A stretch of 64,000 nucleotides of DNA, from assembly GCF_900105315.1 (NCBI RefSeq), contig NZ_LT629766.1, positions 3,100,001-3,164,000 of the forward strand, written 5' to 3'. Within the stretch, counting starts at the first letter, position 1. Each line of letters starts with the position of its first letter. The position numbers and the translations under genes are program-made. The stretch comes from Brevibacterium siliguriense. Lineage in GTDB: Bacteria > Actinomycetota > Actinomycetes > Actinomycetales > Brevibacteriaceae. Below the pieces are notes generated by a model, which did not search any database, had not been told where the DNA came from, and saw only the letters and a list, made by a program, of their open reading frames with translations. Shown here piece by piece: positions 34,456-43,662 of this stretch.

Positions 34456-35795
34456 CGGGGATCCTCTCGGTCGACGGCGATGGATTTGAGCATGACGCTC
34501 ATATCGCCGGCCTGGTCGGCAGGTATCTGCTGGTTCTTCGCCAGAGCGGAGCGCACGGCCATGAAGTCCAGGGGAGCATTGACGCAGTCGGCTGCGATGA
34601 TCTGCCCATCGCGGTAGTACAGGACGCTGAACTTGCCCTTCTCGTCGTCGCGACGAACCACGGTGGAGTCGAAGCCCATCGACAGTCCGGCGATCTGCAG
34701 CTTCATATCGGCCTGGTTCGACCAGAACCAGGGAATGCCGGCGTATTCCTCACGTCGTCCCGAGACCGAATAGGCCGCGACCTTCGCATGCTCGATCGCG
34801 TTGTTCACGCTCTCGAGGCGGATCCGCTCACCCTCCGGTGCATCCGGCAGCGGGTTGGGCATGTTCGCCACGTCCCCCACTGCGATGGTGGTGCCGTCGG
34901 AGGCGAGCGCATAGCGGTCGACGACGATTCCGTTGTCGGTCTTAAGACCCAACTGATCGGCTAATCCGGTGTTCGGGATGACGCCGATGCCGACGATGAC
35001 GAGCTGGGCGGGGACCACGGTCCCATCTGCCAGTGCCACTCCGGACACACGTCCGCTGCCGTCATCGACGAGAGATTCGACTCGGGAGTTGAGAATGATG
35101 TCGAGTTCGCGTTCGCGGTGTGCCTGATAGAAGTACTCGGAGGTCTCCTCTCCGACGGCGCGTCCGATAAGTCGGGGGCCGTGTTCGAGCACGGTGGCGT
35201 TCTTGCCCATTCCGTGCAGGGAACAGGCGACTTCGAGGCCGATGAATCCGCCGCCGATGACGACGACATCGGTGAAGTCATCGAGGCTGCCCTTCAGCGA
35301 CAGAGCGTCATCGGCGCTGCGCAGATAGGTCACTCCTGCAAGGTCGGCGCCGGGCACTTCGAGAGGTCTGGCTCGCGCGCCAACGGCCAGTGCCAGACGG
35401 GCGAAGGGGTATTCCTCACCGTCGGTGGCGACGGCGACTCCGGAGCCGTCCGGGTTCTTCTCGATCTTCTCGATGCGCGAGTTCTTGACGAGTTCGATGT
35501 TGTGTTCGTCCCAGTATTCGGCGCTGCGGAAGATGAGGTTCTCTTTGTCGACCGTGCCCTGCAGGAACTCCTTGGACAGGGCCGGGCGCTGGTAGGGCCG
35601 ATGATCTTCTTCGCCGAGGAGGGTGATCGATTCGGTGAATCCGGTCCCCCGCAGTGAGATCGCCAGCTGCACTCCGGCCTGGGAGGCTCCGATGATGAGC
35701 ATCCCGGTCTGTGTGCGAGCCGGTCGATTCTGTGCATCGGCCGGTCTCGGCTGCGTTGTCGTAGTCATGTCACACCTGGGTGTTGTCGTAGTCAT
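34452..35795 (-). CDS. creE: Ferredoxin reductase of a class I P450 system, CreE-like
   Basis: The 447-residue FAD/NAD(P)H oxidoreductase is of the putidaredoxin/rhodocoxin-reductase type. It has an FAD dinucleotide motif (MLIIGASQAGVQLA), an NAD(P) motif (VVVIGGGFIGLEVA) and the FAD-binding TIAVGDVAN. It passes electrons from NAD(P)H to the ferredoxin encoded just upstream. Two ATGs compete, 35795 and 35768, because a 27-bp tandem duplication copied the start region; the shorter form has 438 residues. Confidence 0.88.
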   Translation of the reverse strand: MTTTTPRCDMTTTTQPRPADAQNRPARTQTGMLIIGASQAGVQLAISLRGTGFTESITLLGEEDHRPYQRPALSKEFLQGTVDKENLIFRSAEYWDEHNIELVKNSRIEKIEKNPDGSGVAVATDGEEYPFARLALAVGARARPLEVPGADLAGVTYLRSADDALSLKGSLDDFTDVVVIGGGFIGLEVACSLHGMGKNATVLEHGPRLIGRAVGEETSEYFYQAHRERELDIILNSRVESLVDDGSGRVSGVALADGTVVPAQLVIVGIGVIPNTGLADQLGLKTDNGIVVDRYALASDGTTIAVGDVANMPNPLPDAPEGERIRLESVNNAIEHAKVAAYSVSGRREEYAGIPWFWSNQADMKLQIAGLSMGFDSTVVRRDDEKGKFSVLYYRDGQIIAADCVNAPLDFMAVRSALAKNQQIPADQAGDMSVMLKSIAVDREDPR

Positions 35796-35808
35796 GTCAC
35801 ACCTGGGT
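35755..35808. repeat. Perfect 27-bp tandem duplication at the creF/creE junction
   Basis: Positions 35755-35781 and 35782-35808 are identical 27-mers. The unit holds the end of creF with its TGA and the TGACATG start of creE. Being a multiple of three, it adds nine codons to creE and a second start codon without disturbing creF. Confidence 0.9.
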
Positions 35809-36117
35809 TTCCGGAGTGGTCACGTGCAGGTCCGTGTCGTCGGTGATCTTGAGCTGGCAGGACAGGCGGGAGTTTTCCTCCCGGTCCTCGGTCGTACCCC
35901 ACAGCATCTCGTCTTCCATCTCCGACATCGGGTCGAGCCCGTCAAGGTCGGATTCGGCGACGAAGACGTGGCAGGTGGCACACGACAGGGACCCGCCGCA
36001 TTCGGCGACGATGCCGGGCACGCCGTTGCGCACAGCGGTCTCCATCACGGAGTCGCCGACTTTGGCGTCGATATCGCGGGTGGTGCCTTCGGAATCGGTG
36101 AAATGTACGGTCGGCAT
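35797..36117 (-). CDS. creF: [2Fe-2S] ferredoxin, CreF-like
   Basis: The 106-residue putidaredoxin-type ferredoxin has cluster ligands Cys40, Cys46, Cys49 and Cys87 (AECGGSLSCATCH and SRLSCQL), spaced exactly as in putidaredoxin. It shuttles electrons between CreE and the P450 CreJ. AAAGGGAA lies before ATG 36117. The stop is one base before the creE start. Confidence 0.93.
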   Translation of the reverse strand: MPTVHFTDSEGTTRDIDAKVGDSVMETAVRNGVPGIVAECGGSLSCATCHVFVAESDLDGLDPMSEMEDEMLWGTTEDREENSRLSCQLKITDDTDLHVTTPETQV

Positions 36118-36180
36118 GTCATTCCCTTTCCTACAGTGGTGCTGGTGGTCTGTGGTTGATGTGTCATCGGGTTGAGGCGT

Positions 36181-36927
36181 TCAGATGAACTGTCGGCCGC
36201 CGTCGACGACGAGTGTCTGGCCGGTGATGTATCCGGCCTCGGGTGACGCGAGGAACATCGTGGCGCCCACGATGTCGTCGGGTTGGCTGGCACGGCGGAT
36301 GGCGCCGCGGTCGACTCCGTAGGTCGCTGCATCGTCCATGAGCTCATAGCTGGCTTCGGTCAGTGTGAACCCGGGAGCGATTGCGTTGACCGTGATGTCC
36401 CTGGTGCCCAGTTCCTTTGCCAGCACCCTGGTGAGTGCGATGACCCCGCCCTTGGACGCAACATAGTGCGCCCATTGGGTGGATCCGGACATCACCGTCG
36501 CCGAGGACAGGTTGACGACCCTTCCTCCCGCTGGCAGGTGGGGGCTGACTGCTCGCGTCACCTGCCAGGGGCCTTTGAGGTTGACCCCCATCACGAGGTC
36601 CCATTCGGCCTCGGCGATGCCCTCGAAGGGAGACCGGGTGATCCCGGCGTAGACCGCAGCGTTGTTGACGACGACGTCGATGCTGCCGCCCCCGAAGTTC
36701 GCGGCTGCCTCGGCGAGGCTGACCGTGGAATCACGGTCGGTGACGTCGACCTCGCAGGCCAGGGCGTCCGCCGAGGCGGCGCGCAGAGCCGTGGCCGTCT
36801 CCTCCGCGCCGGCGAGGTTGATGTCGGCGACGACCACTCGGTCGCCGGCCGCTGCGAACCCTTCGGCGAAGGCGCGGCCCAATCCCCCGGCGGCGCCGGT
36901 GATGAGCACCGTGCGTGGATCAGCCAT
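36181..36927 (-). CDS. creG: Short-chain dehydrogenase, CreG-like (4-hydroxybenzyl alcohol)
   Basis: The 248-residue classical SDR has the cofactor motif TGAAGGLGRAFAEG, NNAAVYAG, active-site Ser in NLSSATVMSGS and the YVASK catalytic pair. In the cre pathway CreG oxidises 4-hydroxybenzyl alcohol to the aldehyde. It lies 3 bp downstream of creH and 63 bp upstream of creF, all on one strand. Confidence 0.85.
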   Translation of the reverse strand: MADPRTVLITGAAGGLGRAFAEGFAAAGDRVVVADINLAGAEETATALRAASADALACEVDVTDRDSTVSLAEAAANFGGGSIDVVVNNAAVYAGITRSPFEGIAEAEWDLVMGVNLKGPWQVTRAVSPHLPAGGRVVNLSSATVMSGSTQWAHYVASKGGVIALTRVLAKELGTRDITVNAIAPGFTLTEASYELMDDAATYGVDRGAIRRASQPDDIVGATMFLASPEAGYITGQTLVVDGGRQFI

Positions 36928-36930
36928 CGT

Positions 36931-38817
36931 TCAGCTCGCTGCCGTGGCGTGGGCGTGGCTATGAGCACCGGGACCACTGACTTCGGGAACGGTGTCCTCG
37001 AGGTCGAGGATCTCCACGGTGCCGCGGGTTCCGTCCACGCGCAGTCGCTGACCGGTCTGGATCGTCGTCGAGGCGTTGCCCGTGCCGGTCACGGCCGGCA
37101 GCGCGTACTCGCGGCAGACGATGGCGGCGTGGCTCATCATTCCGCCGATGTCGGTGACGGTGGCTTTGAGTTTGCCGAAGATCGGTCCCCAGCTGGGTGC
37201 TGTGACCGGGGCGACGAGAATCTCGTCCTGTTCGATCTCGTGGATGTGCGAGGCGTCCATGACCACACGGGCCACTCCTTCGACGACGCCGGGCGAGGCG
37301 GCCATTCCGCACAGACCGGTGACGTTGTCGGAGTCGGCTTCGAGCCAGGACTGGACCTGTTCGGTGGTGATTCCCCACAGCATCCGGGTGAAGGGCTCGG
37401 TGATGGCCTCCGGCGGGGTGTTCAGTGCCGGCTGCGGACGAGCTGTCTTGAGAGCTGCGACGATCTTCTTGCGTTCTTCGATGATCGGCGGCCAGTGGGC
37501 CGGGGCGATCGGCCCCTGTGGGGCGCCCACACCCCACGCTGTGACGAGGTCGAAGAGGACATCCCGGACTTCGTTGCGGTTGAGGTAGAGGAAGTCGCCT
37601 GCTTCGGGGAAGACTCCGTGCTCGACGAGAGTTGCGGCGAGCTCGCGGACCTTGCGCCAGAACACTCCCATCGTCCAGTGCTCGATGTAGAAGTTGTGGT
37701 TCTCCACGTACGGGTAGGCGGTGGCGGCCAGCTGCCGTTTGGCTTCGAAGGTCGCTCCCTGCTCGTCATCGAGGAGATCGCGATACTCGGTGACGATGCG
37801 TTCCTTCTCTTCGATGAGAGCATCAGTGGGACGCATGATCGTCTGCCCCTCATCGAGGCGGCGGATGTAATCGGCGATGAAACCGAGCGGGATCGAGAAC
37901 TTCTCCTTCCAGTACTCGTCGTGGGCGTAGAAGCCGTTTCCGGTGGTGAAGTTGAACCAGGGGTCCTGTGCCTTCTCCCACTGGGCCAGCCAGGCCGTGC
38001 CTCCATCGGCTGCCGCGATGGCCTGCAGCGTCGCCTCGGCGTCGTCGGTGTTGTCGAACGCCGACTGCAGGCCGAGCTCGACGGCCGTGGTGGCCAGTTG
38101 TTTGAGTTCGTCGTCCGGGCGGAAGAGCTCCATGTCCACGCCCTGAACCATCGTCGCGATCGACTGGTCGGGAATGTCGGGGAAGATCTCCTTGCAGTAG
38201 TTGAAGAAATCGAGATAGGCGATGTAGCCGAGGTTGAGGAATTCGAAGTGATACTGCCAGTTCTGGTAAGCGAGTTGGATGAGCCGGTCGAAGTTCTCGA
38301 GCAGTCGCTCGGATCCGTCCTTGGCCTTGCCGGAGAGGATGTCATCCATGGGGACCATATCGGGAAGCTTCGAGAAGTCGAGCGCTTCGATCTCATCGAT
38401 GGTTCCGCGGACCTTCGTCCTCCACTGCTCCAGGAGCGGCTCCCAGTTGGCGAAGTAGTGGCCGATGCGCGCTTGGAACTCCGGCAGTCGAGCCTCGATC
38501 TGGTCTTCGGGCACAGGGATGGGCGACATGTACAGGTAACCGTGGTGGATGCGGAAGTCGATGCCGTTGGCATTGGGGATCATCAGGTGGCGGGCGTTGT
38601 ACTGGCCCAGGCACTTGACGGCGAACTCTCCGCCGATGGTCTCGAACGGCTTGAACACGGTCGGCCAGTGCTGCGAATCGCAGAACCAGAACTTCTCGTC
38701 CTCGATCTCCTTCAGACTGTCCTGGAACACGAGGTAGTAGGGGTAGATCTTCTCCCAGCCTTCGGCTCCCGCGGGTACGGGAAGATCGGAGGGACGAGGA
38801 AACGACTTCATTGACAT
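36931..38817 (-). CDS. creH: PEP-utilising-enzyme mobile-domain subunit of a phenol-phosphorylating synthase, CreH-like
   Basis: The 628-residue protein ends in the phosphohistidine swivel domain of PEP synthases, with His563 in IGGMMSHAAIVC. The large N-terminal part resembles the about 70-kDa alpha subunit of phenylphosphate synthase. With the ATP-binding subunit next door it would transfer the beta-phosphate of ATP to the phenolic OH of 4-cresol or a relative. ATG 38817 follows GGAGCAG; ATG 38829 is possible. Phosphorylating a phenol in an aerobe is the hallmark of the cre route. Confidence 0.85.
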   Translation of the reverse strand: MSMKSFPRPSDLPVPAGAEGWEKIYPYYLVFQDSLKEIEDEKFWFCDSQHWPTVFKPFETIGGEFAVKCLGQYNARHLMIPNANGIDFRIHHGYLYMSPIPVPEDQIEARLPEFQARIGHYFANWEPLLEQWRTKVRGTIDEIEALDFSKLPDMVPMDDILSGKAKDGSERLLENFDRLIQLAYQNWQYHFEFLNLGYIAYLDFFNYCKEIFPDIPDQSIATMVQGVDMELFRPDDELKQLATTAVELGLQSAFDNTDDAEATLQAIAAADGGTAWLAQWEKAQDPWFNFTTGNGFYAHDEYWKEKFSIPLGFIADYIRRLDEGQTIMRPTDALIEEKERIVTEYRDLLDDEQGATFEAKRQLAATAYPYVENHNFYIEHWTMGVFWRKVRELAATLVEHGVFPEAGDFLYLNRNEVRDVLFDLVTAWGVGAPQGPIAPAHWPPIIEERKKIVAALKTARPQPALNTPPEAITEPFTRMLWGITTEQVQSWLEADSDNVTGLCGMAASPGVVEGVARVVMDASHIHEIEQDEILVAPVTAPSWGPIFGKLKATVTDIGGMMSHAAIVCREYALPAVTGTGNASTTIQTGQRLRVDGTRGTVEILDLEDTVPEVSGPGAHSHAHATAAS

Positions 38818-38881
38818 TGTCTGCTCCATTGCATCGGTGGTTCGTGAGTTCGGTGGTGTGTGAGGTTCGCTGCGGTCGGGT

Positions 38882-39979
38882 TCAGCCGCTCTTCTTCATC
38901 AGGGAGGCAGTGATCGAGCCGAGGTCGATTCCTCCGGTCGACGCTGCCGCCGGTGCGGCCGGCTTCGACGCTGCGTCGGGCTCTCTGTCGGTCTTCTTCT
39001 CTGCAGAGGAATGCACTGTCTCCGGCCGGGACTGCAGCAGGAGCAGGTTCTCGCCGTCGGGCAGGTCCCGATCGAGCGCCCATTCGATATCCTGCGGACA
39101 TTTGTAATGTTTCTCCGCCCGTTTGGCCAAAGTCGCTACCTCCGTCAGCTCCTCGTCGGAGAGGCACCGGACCTCGGCACGGGCGGCCGGGACTTCGCGT
39201 TCGGCGAGCTCCCCGTCGGCGGGGACGAGTTCGATGTGCTTCTCCCCGATGTGTTCGTGGACGATCTGGAGGGTGATCTTGTCCAGCAGAACATTGTCGG
39301 GGGTGACGAGACCGGAGACAACGGTCTCCCCGACTCCCCAAGAGGCATCGACTGCGATCTTCGACCGGTCGCCGTTGGCGGGGTTCATCGTGATCGCCAC
39401 TCCCGCGGTCTTCGCATTCACCATCTTCTGCACGACGACGGCCATGGACAGACCCTCATCGGGGATGTTGTTCTTCAGTCGGTAGATGATGGCTCGGGAG
39501 GTGTACAGGGAAGCCCAGCATCGGCGGATGTGCTCGGTCACCGCGGCGTAGCCCGTCAGCCACAGGTAAGTGTCCTGCTGACCGGCGAAGCTGGCATCGG
39601 GCAGGTCCTCTGCCGTGGCCGAGGACCTCACGGCCATGGGCACTTCGCCCCCGCAGGCGGCAGCGAGTTCGTCAAAGGCGGTCTTCGTGGCTGTTCGAAC
39701 CGCTTCGGGCACCTCGGAGTCGGTGAGTCGGCTGCGGATGCGCGCGGAGATCTCATCCACCTCGGCGACGTCATCGGGATTGAGTGCTCCGAGTTCGGTC
39801 ACGATCTCTTCGGCGATGCCGGATTCGGAGACGAAGCTGTCGAAGGATTCTGTCGTCACGACGAATCCGGGCGGCACGGGCATTCCTGCCTGGGTCATGG
39901 TCACCAGTGAGGCGCCTTTGCCGCCGAGGTCGGCCAGCCGGGGTTCGGCTGCGGAGTCGAATGATTGCACGAGACTCAT
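38882..39979 (-). CDS. creI: PEP-synthase-like ATP-binding subunit, CreI-like
   Basis: The 365-residue protein corresponds to only the ATP-grasp (PPDK N-terminal) domain of PEP synthase: LGGKGASLVTMTQAG, AVRSSATAEDLPDASFAGQ and the CPQDIEWALD segment. This is the size of the about 40-kDa beta subunit of phenylphosphate synthase. A Lys/Ala/Pro-rich tail ends the protein. It phosphorylates the swivel His of CreH from ATP. GAAGGAGAAG precedes ATG 39979; creJ ends 12 bp upstream. Confidence 0.87.
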   Translation of the reverse strand: MSLVQSFDSAAEPRLADLGGKGASLVTMTQAGMPVPPGFVVTTESFDSFVSESGIAEEIVTELGALNPDDVAEVDEISARIRSRLTDSEVPEAVRTATKTAFDELAAACGGEVPMAVRSSATAEDLPDASFAGQQDTYLWLTGYAAVTEHIRRCWASLYTSRAIIYRLKNNIPDEGLSMAVVVQKMVNAKTAGVAITMNPANGDRSKIAVDASWGVGETVVSGLVTPDNVLLDKITLQIVHEHIGEKHIELVPADGELAEREVPAARAEVRCLSDEELTEVATLAKRAEKHYKCPQDIEWALDRDLPDGENLLLLQSRPETVHSSAEKKTDREPDAASKPAAPAAASTGGIDLGSITASLMKKSG

Positions 39980-39990
39980 GGTCTTCTCCT

Positions 39991-41259
39991 TCACCAGGTC
40001 ACCGGGACGGATGTGGGCACGCGGAACGAGAGATTCTCCCGGAAGTCGATGTCCGCGTCGTCGACGAGTTTCAGATTCGGTGCCAGACGGGTGATCTCCT
40101 GCAGGCAGATCTTCGCTTGGAGCTTCGCGAGCATGTTGCCCAGGCAGTAGTGGATGCCGAATCCGAAGGACAGGTGTTCGCGGGCGTTGGGCCGGCTGAT
40201 GTCGAAGTCCTCTCCGCCGTCGAAGCGGGATTCGTCGCGGTTGGCTGAACCCATGAGCAGCAGCAGTTCGTCACCTTCGGCGATCTTCACTCCGCCCACT
40301 TCGGCGTCCTTCAGCGCTTTGCGGCGCCATCCGACGATCGAGCCGGAATACCTGAGCACCTCGTCGACCGCTGCGGGGATCTTCTTCTCATCGTCGATGA
40401 GCGTCTGCCACTGGTCCGGATGAGCCAACAGCACTCGCAGGGTGTTGCCGATCAGCGTCGTCGTGGTTTCGTGGCCGGCGAAGAGGAGTGAGTAGAGGAC
40501 GGAGGCGATCTCATGATCGCTGATCTCCGCGCCTTCGGACTGCGCCTTGACGAGGTCGGCGGTCATCGAGTCTCCGCCGTGCTCATGGGCATCGGCGACG
40601 ATGCTCAGGCATTCCTGCCAATACTCGACGAGGTTGTGGGCATGTGGGATCTGCTCTTCATCCGACAGGTCGCCCCACGTCATGGCGGCCCGTGAGTCGG
40701 ACCAGCGCTTGTAGGTGTCGACCTTGCCGATATCGGCGCCGATGAGCGTGAGGATGGTGATGGTTGGGATGTCGTAGGCGAGGTCGCGGATGATCTCACC
40801 GTCCTTGTCCGGACGCTCCAGCATCGTTTCGACGCGACTGACGACGTTGTCCCGGATCTCCGGTTCGAGCTTCTTGAAGCGTCGCGGCGTGAAGGCCTTC
40901 TGCACGATCTCACGAATGCGGGAGTGCTCGGGCGGGATACGTGCCGAGAGCCCCGAGTAGGCGGTGAAGCCGCCGTCGTTCATGATCTTCGTGGCCTGCG
41001 GGCCGCGTTTGCGCACCGGGGCCTGTGCGTTCTCCGAGGAGAAGGTCTCCCAGTCTTCGAAGACCGCCTTGATGTCGTCGTAACGCGTGACGACCCAGTA
41101 GCCGACCCTCTCATCGAACATCACGGGTTCTTCCTTGCGCATCTCGGCGTAGGCCGGGAAGGGGTTCTTCATGTCGAAGGGTTCGTACCCGTGGTGAGAC
41201 CCCTGAGTCGCGCCGCTGTAGGGGCACTTGCCGGTCTCTGCTGCGGATTGCAAAGTCAT
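39991..41259 (-). CDS. creJ: Cytochrome P450, CreJ-like
   Basis: The 422-residue bacterial P450 has heme-ligand Cys372 (FGFGIHYCLG), the I-helix AGHETTT and the ExxR of the K-helix (EVLRYSG). In the cre pathway CreJ, fed by CreE/CreF, oxidises the methyl group of 4-methylphenyl phosphate. It is the first cre gene on the minus strand; AGGAGATGG before ATG 41259. The 276-bp upstream gap holds dyads at 41281-41294 and 41338-41352 that may be control sites. Confidence 0.9.
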   Translation of the reverse strand: MTLQSAAETGKCPYSGATQGSHHGYEPFDMKNPFPAYAEMRKEEPVMFDERVGYWVVTRYDDIKAVFEDWETFSSENAQAPVRKRGPQATKIMNDGGFTAYSGLSARIPPEHSRIREIVQKAFTPRRFKKLEPEIRDNVVSRVETMLERPDKDGEIIRDLAYDIPTITILTLIGADIGKVDTYKRWSDSRAAMTWGDLSDEEQIPHAHNLVEYWQECLSIVADAHEHGGDSMTADLVKAQSEGAEISDHEIASVLYSLLFAGHETTTTLIGNTLRVLLAHPDQWQTLIDDEKKIPAAVDEVLRYSGSIVGWRRKALKDAEVGGVKIAEGDELLLLMGSANRDESRFDGGEDFDISRPNAREHLSFGFGIHYCLGNMLAKLQAKICLQEITRLAPNLKLVDDADIDFRENLSFRVPTSVPVTW

Positions 41260-41280
41260 TCCATCTCCTGTGATGCGGGT

Positions 41281-41352
41281 CACTGCTAACAGTGATGATC
41301 ACCCTACAGGTGCGACTGGGATTCTCGATGGCTTGTCTTCCATTCAACGGAA
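41281..41352 (-). promoter_or_regulatory. Dyads upstream of creJ
   Basis: CACTG-CTAA-CAGTG (41281-41294) lies 22 bp before the creJ start. TTCC-ATTCAAC-GGAA (41338-41352) lies further up and has the size of an IclR-type operator; an IclR gene is next upstream. A TATAGT hexamer on the minus strand near 41419-41424 could be a -10. The rest of the 276-bp gap shows nothing else I can name. Confidence 0.35.
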
Positions 41353-41535
41353 GCGACTTGAAAGCGCTGAATTCGCCGCCTCACACGACGTCGGATGTGT
41401 TTTCCCGAGGTCAGCGAACTATAAGGAAGACCGACGAAACTTCGGCGCAGCACCTTGGCCGAGACTGCACGCAGGCTCGACGAACCTGCCGACGGCAAAC
41501 TGGTGACCGACAACCGATCTTGCTGGTCTGTCCTC

Positions 41536-42330
41536 TCAGCGGTGTGAGCCCAGCAGCGTCTCGAGAGGAATTCTCGCGGTTGCCGCCTCGATCCGCTCGC
41601 TGATTCCCTTGAGCGCCGCCAGATGCCGAGTCAATGTACCAGCTTTCTCGGATGCGACGACGAGGCCGATGCTCGAACCGATTCGACCGGTATGGAAGAC
41701 AGGGACTGCGATTGAACATGCACCTGGCCGCTGCTCCTCATTCGTCACAGAGAATCCCTCGGTCCGAATCTGCTCGAGCTGCTCGGCAAGCAGCCCGGGA
41801 TTCGTCACGGTCCGCGGCGCGACCTGGTCGAGCGGCTGCCGCAGGTAGGCCTCGGAGAGCCAGTCTTCCTCAAAGGCGAGCAGCACCTTCCCGACGGCAG
41901 TGGAGTGCATCGGCAGGCGCCCGCCGACCCGTGATGCTCGCGGGACCCGCTCCGTTCCGTAGACTCGGTCGATATAGAGCACTTCACGGCCATCGCGGAT
42001 CGCGAGCTGGGAGGTCTCGCCCGTGAACGAATAGAGATCCTGGATGAAGGGTCGGGCCGTCTCGCGCAGTTGCCGGCCGACGTTCTGCCCCATCTCCCAC
42101 AGCCGCAGTCCCAGCTGATATCGCCCCTGCGGAGTGCGAGAGAGAAACTCCCACTCGACGAGTTCGTTGACCAGACGGTGCGCGGTGCTCAGGGGAATCT
42201 GGGCCGCCTCGGCCAGTTCGGTGAGTGTGAAGCTGCGCCGCGGCTCCTCGAAGGTCGTCAGCAGACTGAGGACCTTGTGAGTGACGGTGCGGCCGGCTTT
42301 CGGCACCTCCGGACGCTGATTGTGCTCCAT
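41536..42330 (-). CDS. IclR family transcriptional regulator
   Basis: The 264-residue protein has an N-terminal winged helix (FTLTELAEAAQIPLSTAHRLVNELVEW) and a C-terminal IclR effector domain (MHSTAVGKVLLAF; SVTNEEQRPGACSIAVPVF). It lies between the cyclase operon (67 bp upstream) and creJ (276 bp downstream), all on the minus strand. It could regulate either; position makes the cre cluster a likely target (inference). Confidence 0.9.
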   Translation of the reverse strand: MEHNQRPEVPKAGRTVTHKVLSLLTTFEEPRRSFTLTELAEAAQIPLSTAHRLVNELVEWEFLSRTPQGRYQLGLRLWEMGQNVGRQLRETARPFIQDLYSFTGETSQLAIRDGREVLYIDRVYGTERVPRASRVGGRLPMHSTAVGKVLLAFEEDWLSEAYLRQPLDQVAPRTVTNPGLLAEQLEQIRTEGFSVTNEEQRPGACSIAVPVFHTGRIGSSIGLVVASEKAGTLTRHLAALKGISERIEAATARIPLETLLGSHR

Positions 42331-42397
42331 GCCCGAGAATCTATCGGATCTGTCAACGTCGACACCGGCGAAGATCACGGATTGCGGGGCACCCGAA

Positions 42398-43369
42398 TCA
42401 CCGAATCGCAGTAGCGTTCGGTGGCGATCCGACTCCTCCGACGAGGTTGAGCGGCTTGATGATGCACATCGCGTCCCAGCGTCCGGTCTGCTCGGAGTCC
42501 GCGAGCAGCGACTCAAGGTTCCACAGCTCCCCCAGCGGCACTCCGAGCTTCGCGATGAGCTCCTGATGCATCATCCCGCTGTCCTCCGGCGCAGTTTCGA
42601 GGAAGTCGCTGTCCTCCACGACCGGCAGGACCTCAACAGCGAACGTATCGGTGGCGAAGGTCGCCACCTTGTGGTCCCAGATCCAACGCGCCAGGTCCCT
42701 TGACTGCCGGAAACCGGTGGCGCGCCGCCCGGAACGGACCTCATCGCGGATCTCGTTGCCGGAGCCGATGAACCACGAGGACCAACCGGTGTGCACCATG
42801 ACGATGTCACCGGAACGAACGCTCACGTCCTGCCGTGCACACGCTCGTTCCAAGTGGTCGACCTCGAGGACAGGGCCGGCTCGGTGATCGAGCGGTGCGC
42901 CCTCATCAGAGAGGAGGCCCGCGATGTCGAGGAGGATTCCCCTGCCGACGATCGGCCGTTCTGCCCAGGCTTGGACGCCAAGGGCGGGAGCGCCCGCCTG
43001 GATCGCGTCGTCGTCCACTCCGTCGTAGAATCCGTGCCCGGAGGCTCGGCGGTGCCGAAGTCCATCGACCTGTGACGTCGCCTGCAGGAAGAACTCATGG
43101 AGCACATCATCTCGGGACTCCGAGTGAGCCGACAGGATCTCGTGTTCCGGTGCACGCCTGGCGCGAGCCATCGGCGGGTCGAAGGCACTGAGTGAATAGT
43201 CGAGGTTGAACACCTCGCCCCTGACCACCGCAGCAGCTGCTTCGCGCACCTCGGTAGCACCGGCGAAGTTGGCCGTGCCCCGGTCGGGATCGCCGAAGAC
43301 TCCCCACGATGATCCGGACGGGGTATTCGTCTCCAGCTGCGCATAGTTCGGGTGCTCAGTCTTCTCCAT
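42398..43369 (-). CDS. Cyclase-family (kynurenine formamidase-like) hydrolase
   Basis: The 323-residue PF04199-type putative cyclase has the usual HxGTHxDxPxH metal motif as the variant ATSQVDGLRHRR, typical of a larger, distinct subgroup. GDIVMVHTGW and KVATFATDTFAVE are also conserved. These Mn/Zn hydrolases cleave amide or ester bonds in cyclic or acylated aromatic compounds. The start overlaps the end of the small membrane protein gene by 14 bp, so it belongs to that operon. Substrate unknown. Confidence 0.82.
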   Translation of the reverse strand: MEKTEHPNYAQLETNTPSGSSWGVFGDPDRGTANFAGATEVREAAAAVVRGEVFNLDYSLSAFDPPMARARRAPEHEILSAHSESRDDVLHEFFLQATSQVDGLRHRRASGHGFYDGVDDDAIQAGAPALGVQAWAERPIVGRGILLDIAGLLSDEGAPLDHRAGPVLEVDHLERACARQDVSVRSGDIVMVHTGWSSWFIGSGNEIRDEVRSGRRATGFRQSRDLARWIWDHKVATFATDTFAVEVLPVVEDSDFLETAPEDSGMMHQELIAKLGVPLGELWNLESLLADSEQTGRWDAMCIIKPLNLVGGVGSPPNATAIR

Positions 43370-43634
43370 CTTTCGGCGCTCCTTTGTGGAAGTAAGTGAG
43401 AACGAAGGCCAGAAGGCCCGCGATCGAGGACATGCCGAACGCGTACGGTCCGACCGTCTCCGCGATGACCATGGCCATCATTCCCTTCGCCCCGACGATG
43501 AGGACCATCTGGCAGATGACGATCACGGCCCCGCCGAGAAGGAAGATGACAGTGGAGAGTGCGAACAGGTGCGAGCAGATCGATTCGAAACGTCCACGTT
43601 CCGTCTTGACTGCTGATTCCGCATTGCCATTCAT
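43356..43634 (-). CDS. Small two-helix membrane protein beside the TRAP-like permease
   Basis: The 92-residue protein has a charged N-terminus and two hydrophobic segments (LFALSTVIFLLGGAVIVICQMVLIV and AFGMSSIAGLLAFVLTYF). GAAAGG precedes ATG 43634. Placed 28 bp after the DctM-like gene, it is where a TRAP small subunit (DctQ) would be, but it is about half that size with two helices instead of four. It may be a reduced partner subunit. Confidence 0.72.
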   Translation of the reverse strand: MNGNAESAVKTERGRFESICSHLFALSTVIFLLGGAVIVICQMVLIVGAKGMMAMVIAETVGPYAFGMSSIAGLLAFVLTYFHKGAPKDGED

Positions 43635-43662
43635 GATTGCGCCTTTCGTTGGCTGTGCACGG

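Noticed and set aside
36283..38814. 843-codon open frame on the plus strand opposite creG/creH
   Set aside because: It is an antisense shadow of GC-rich genes: low-complexity Asp/Val/Gly/Arg composition, no family motif, and it spans two well-identified minus-strand genes.
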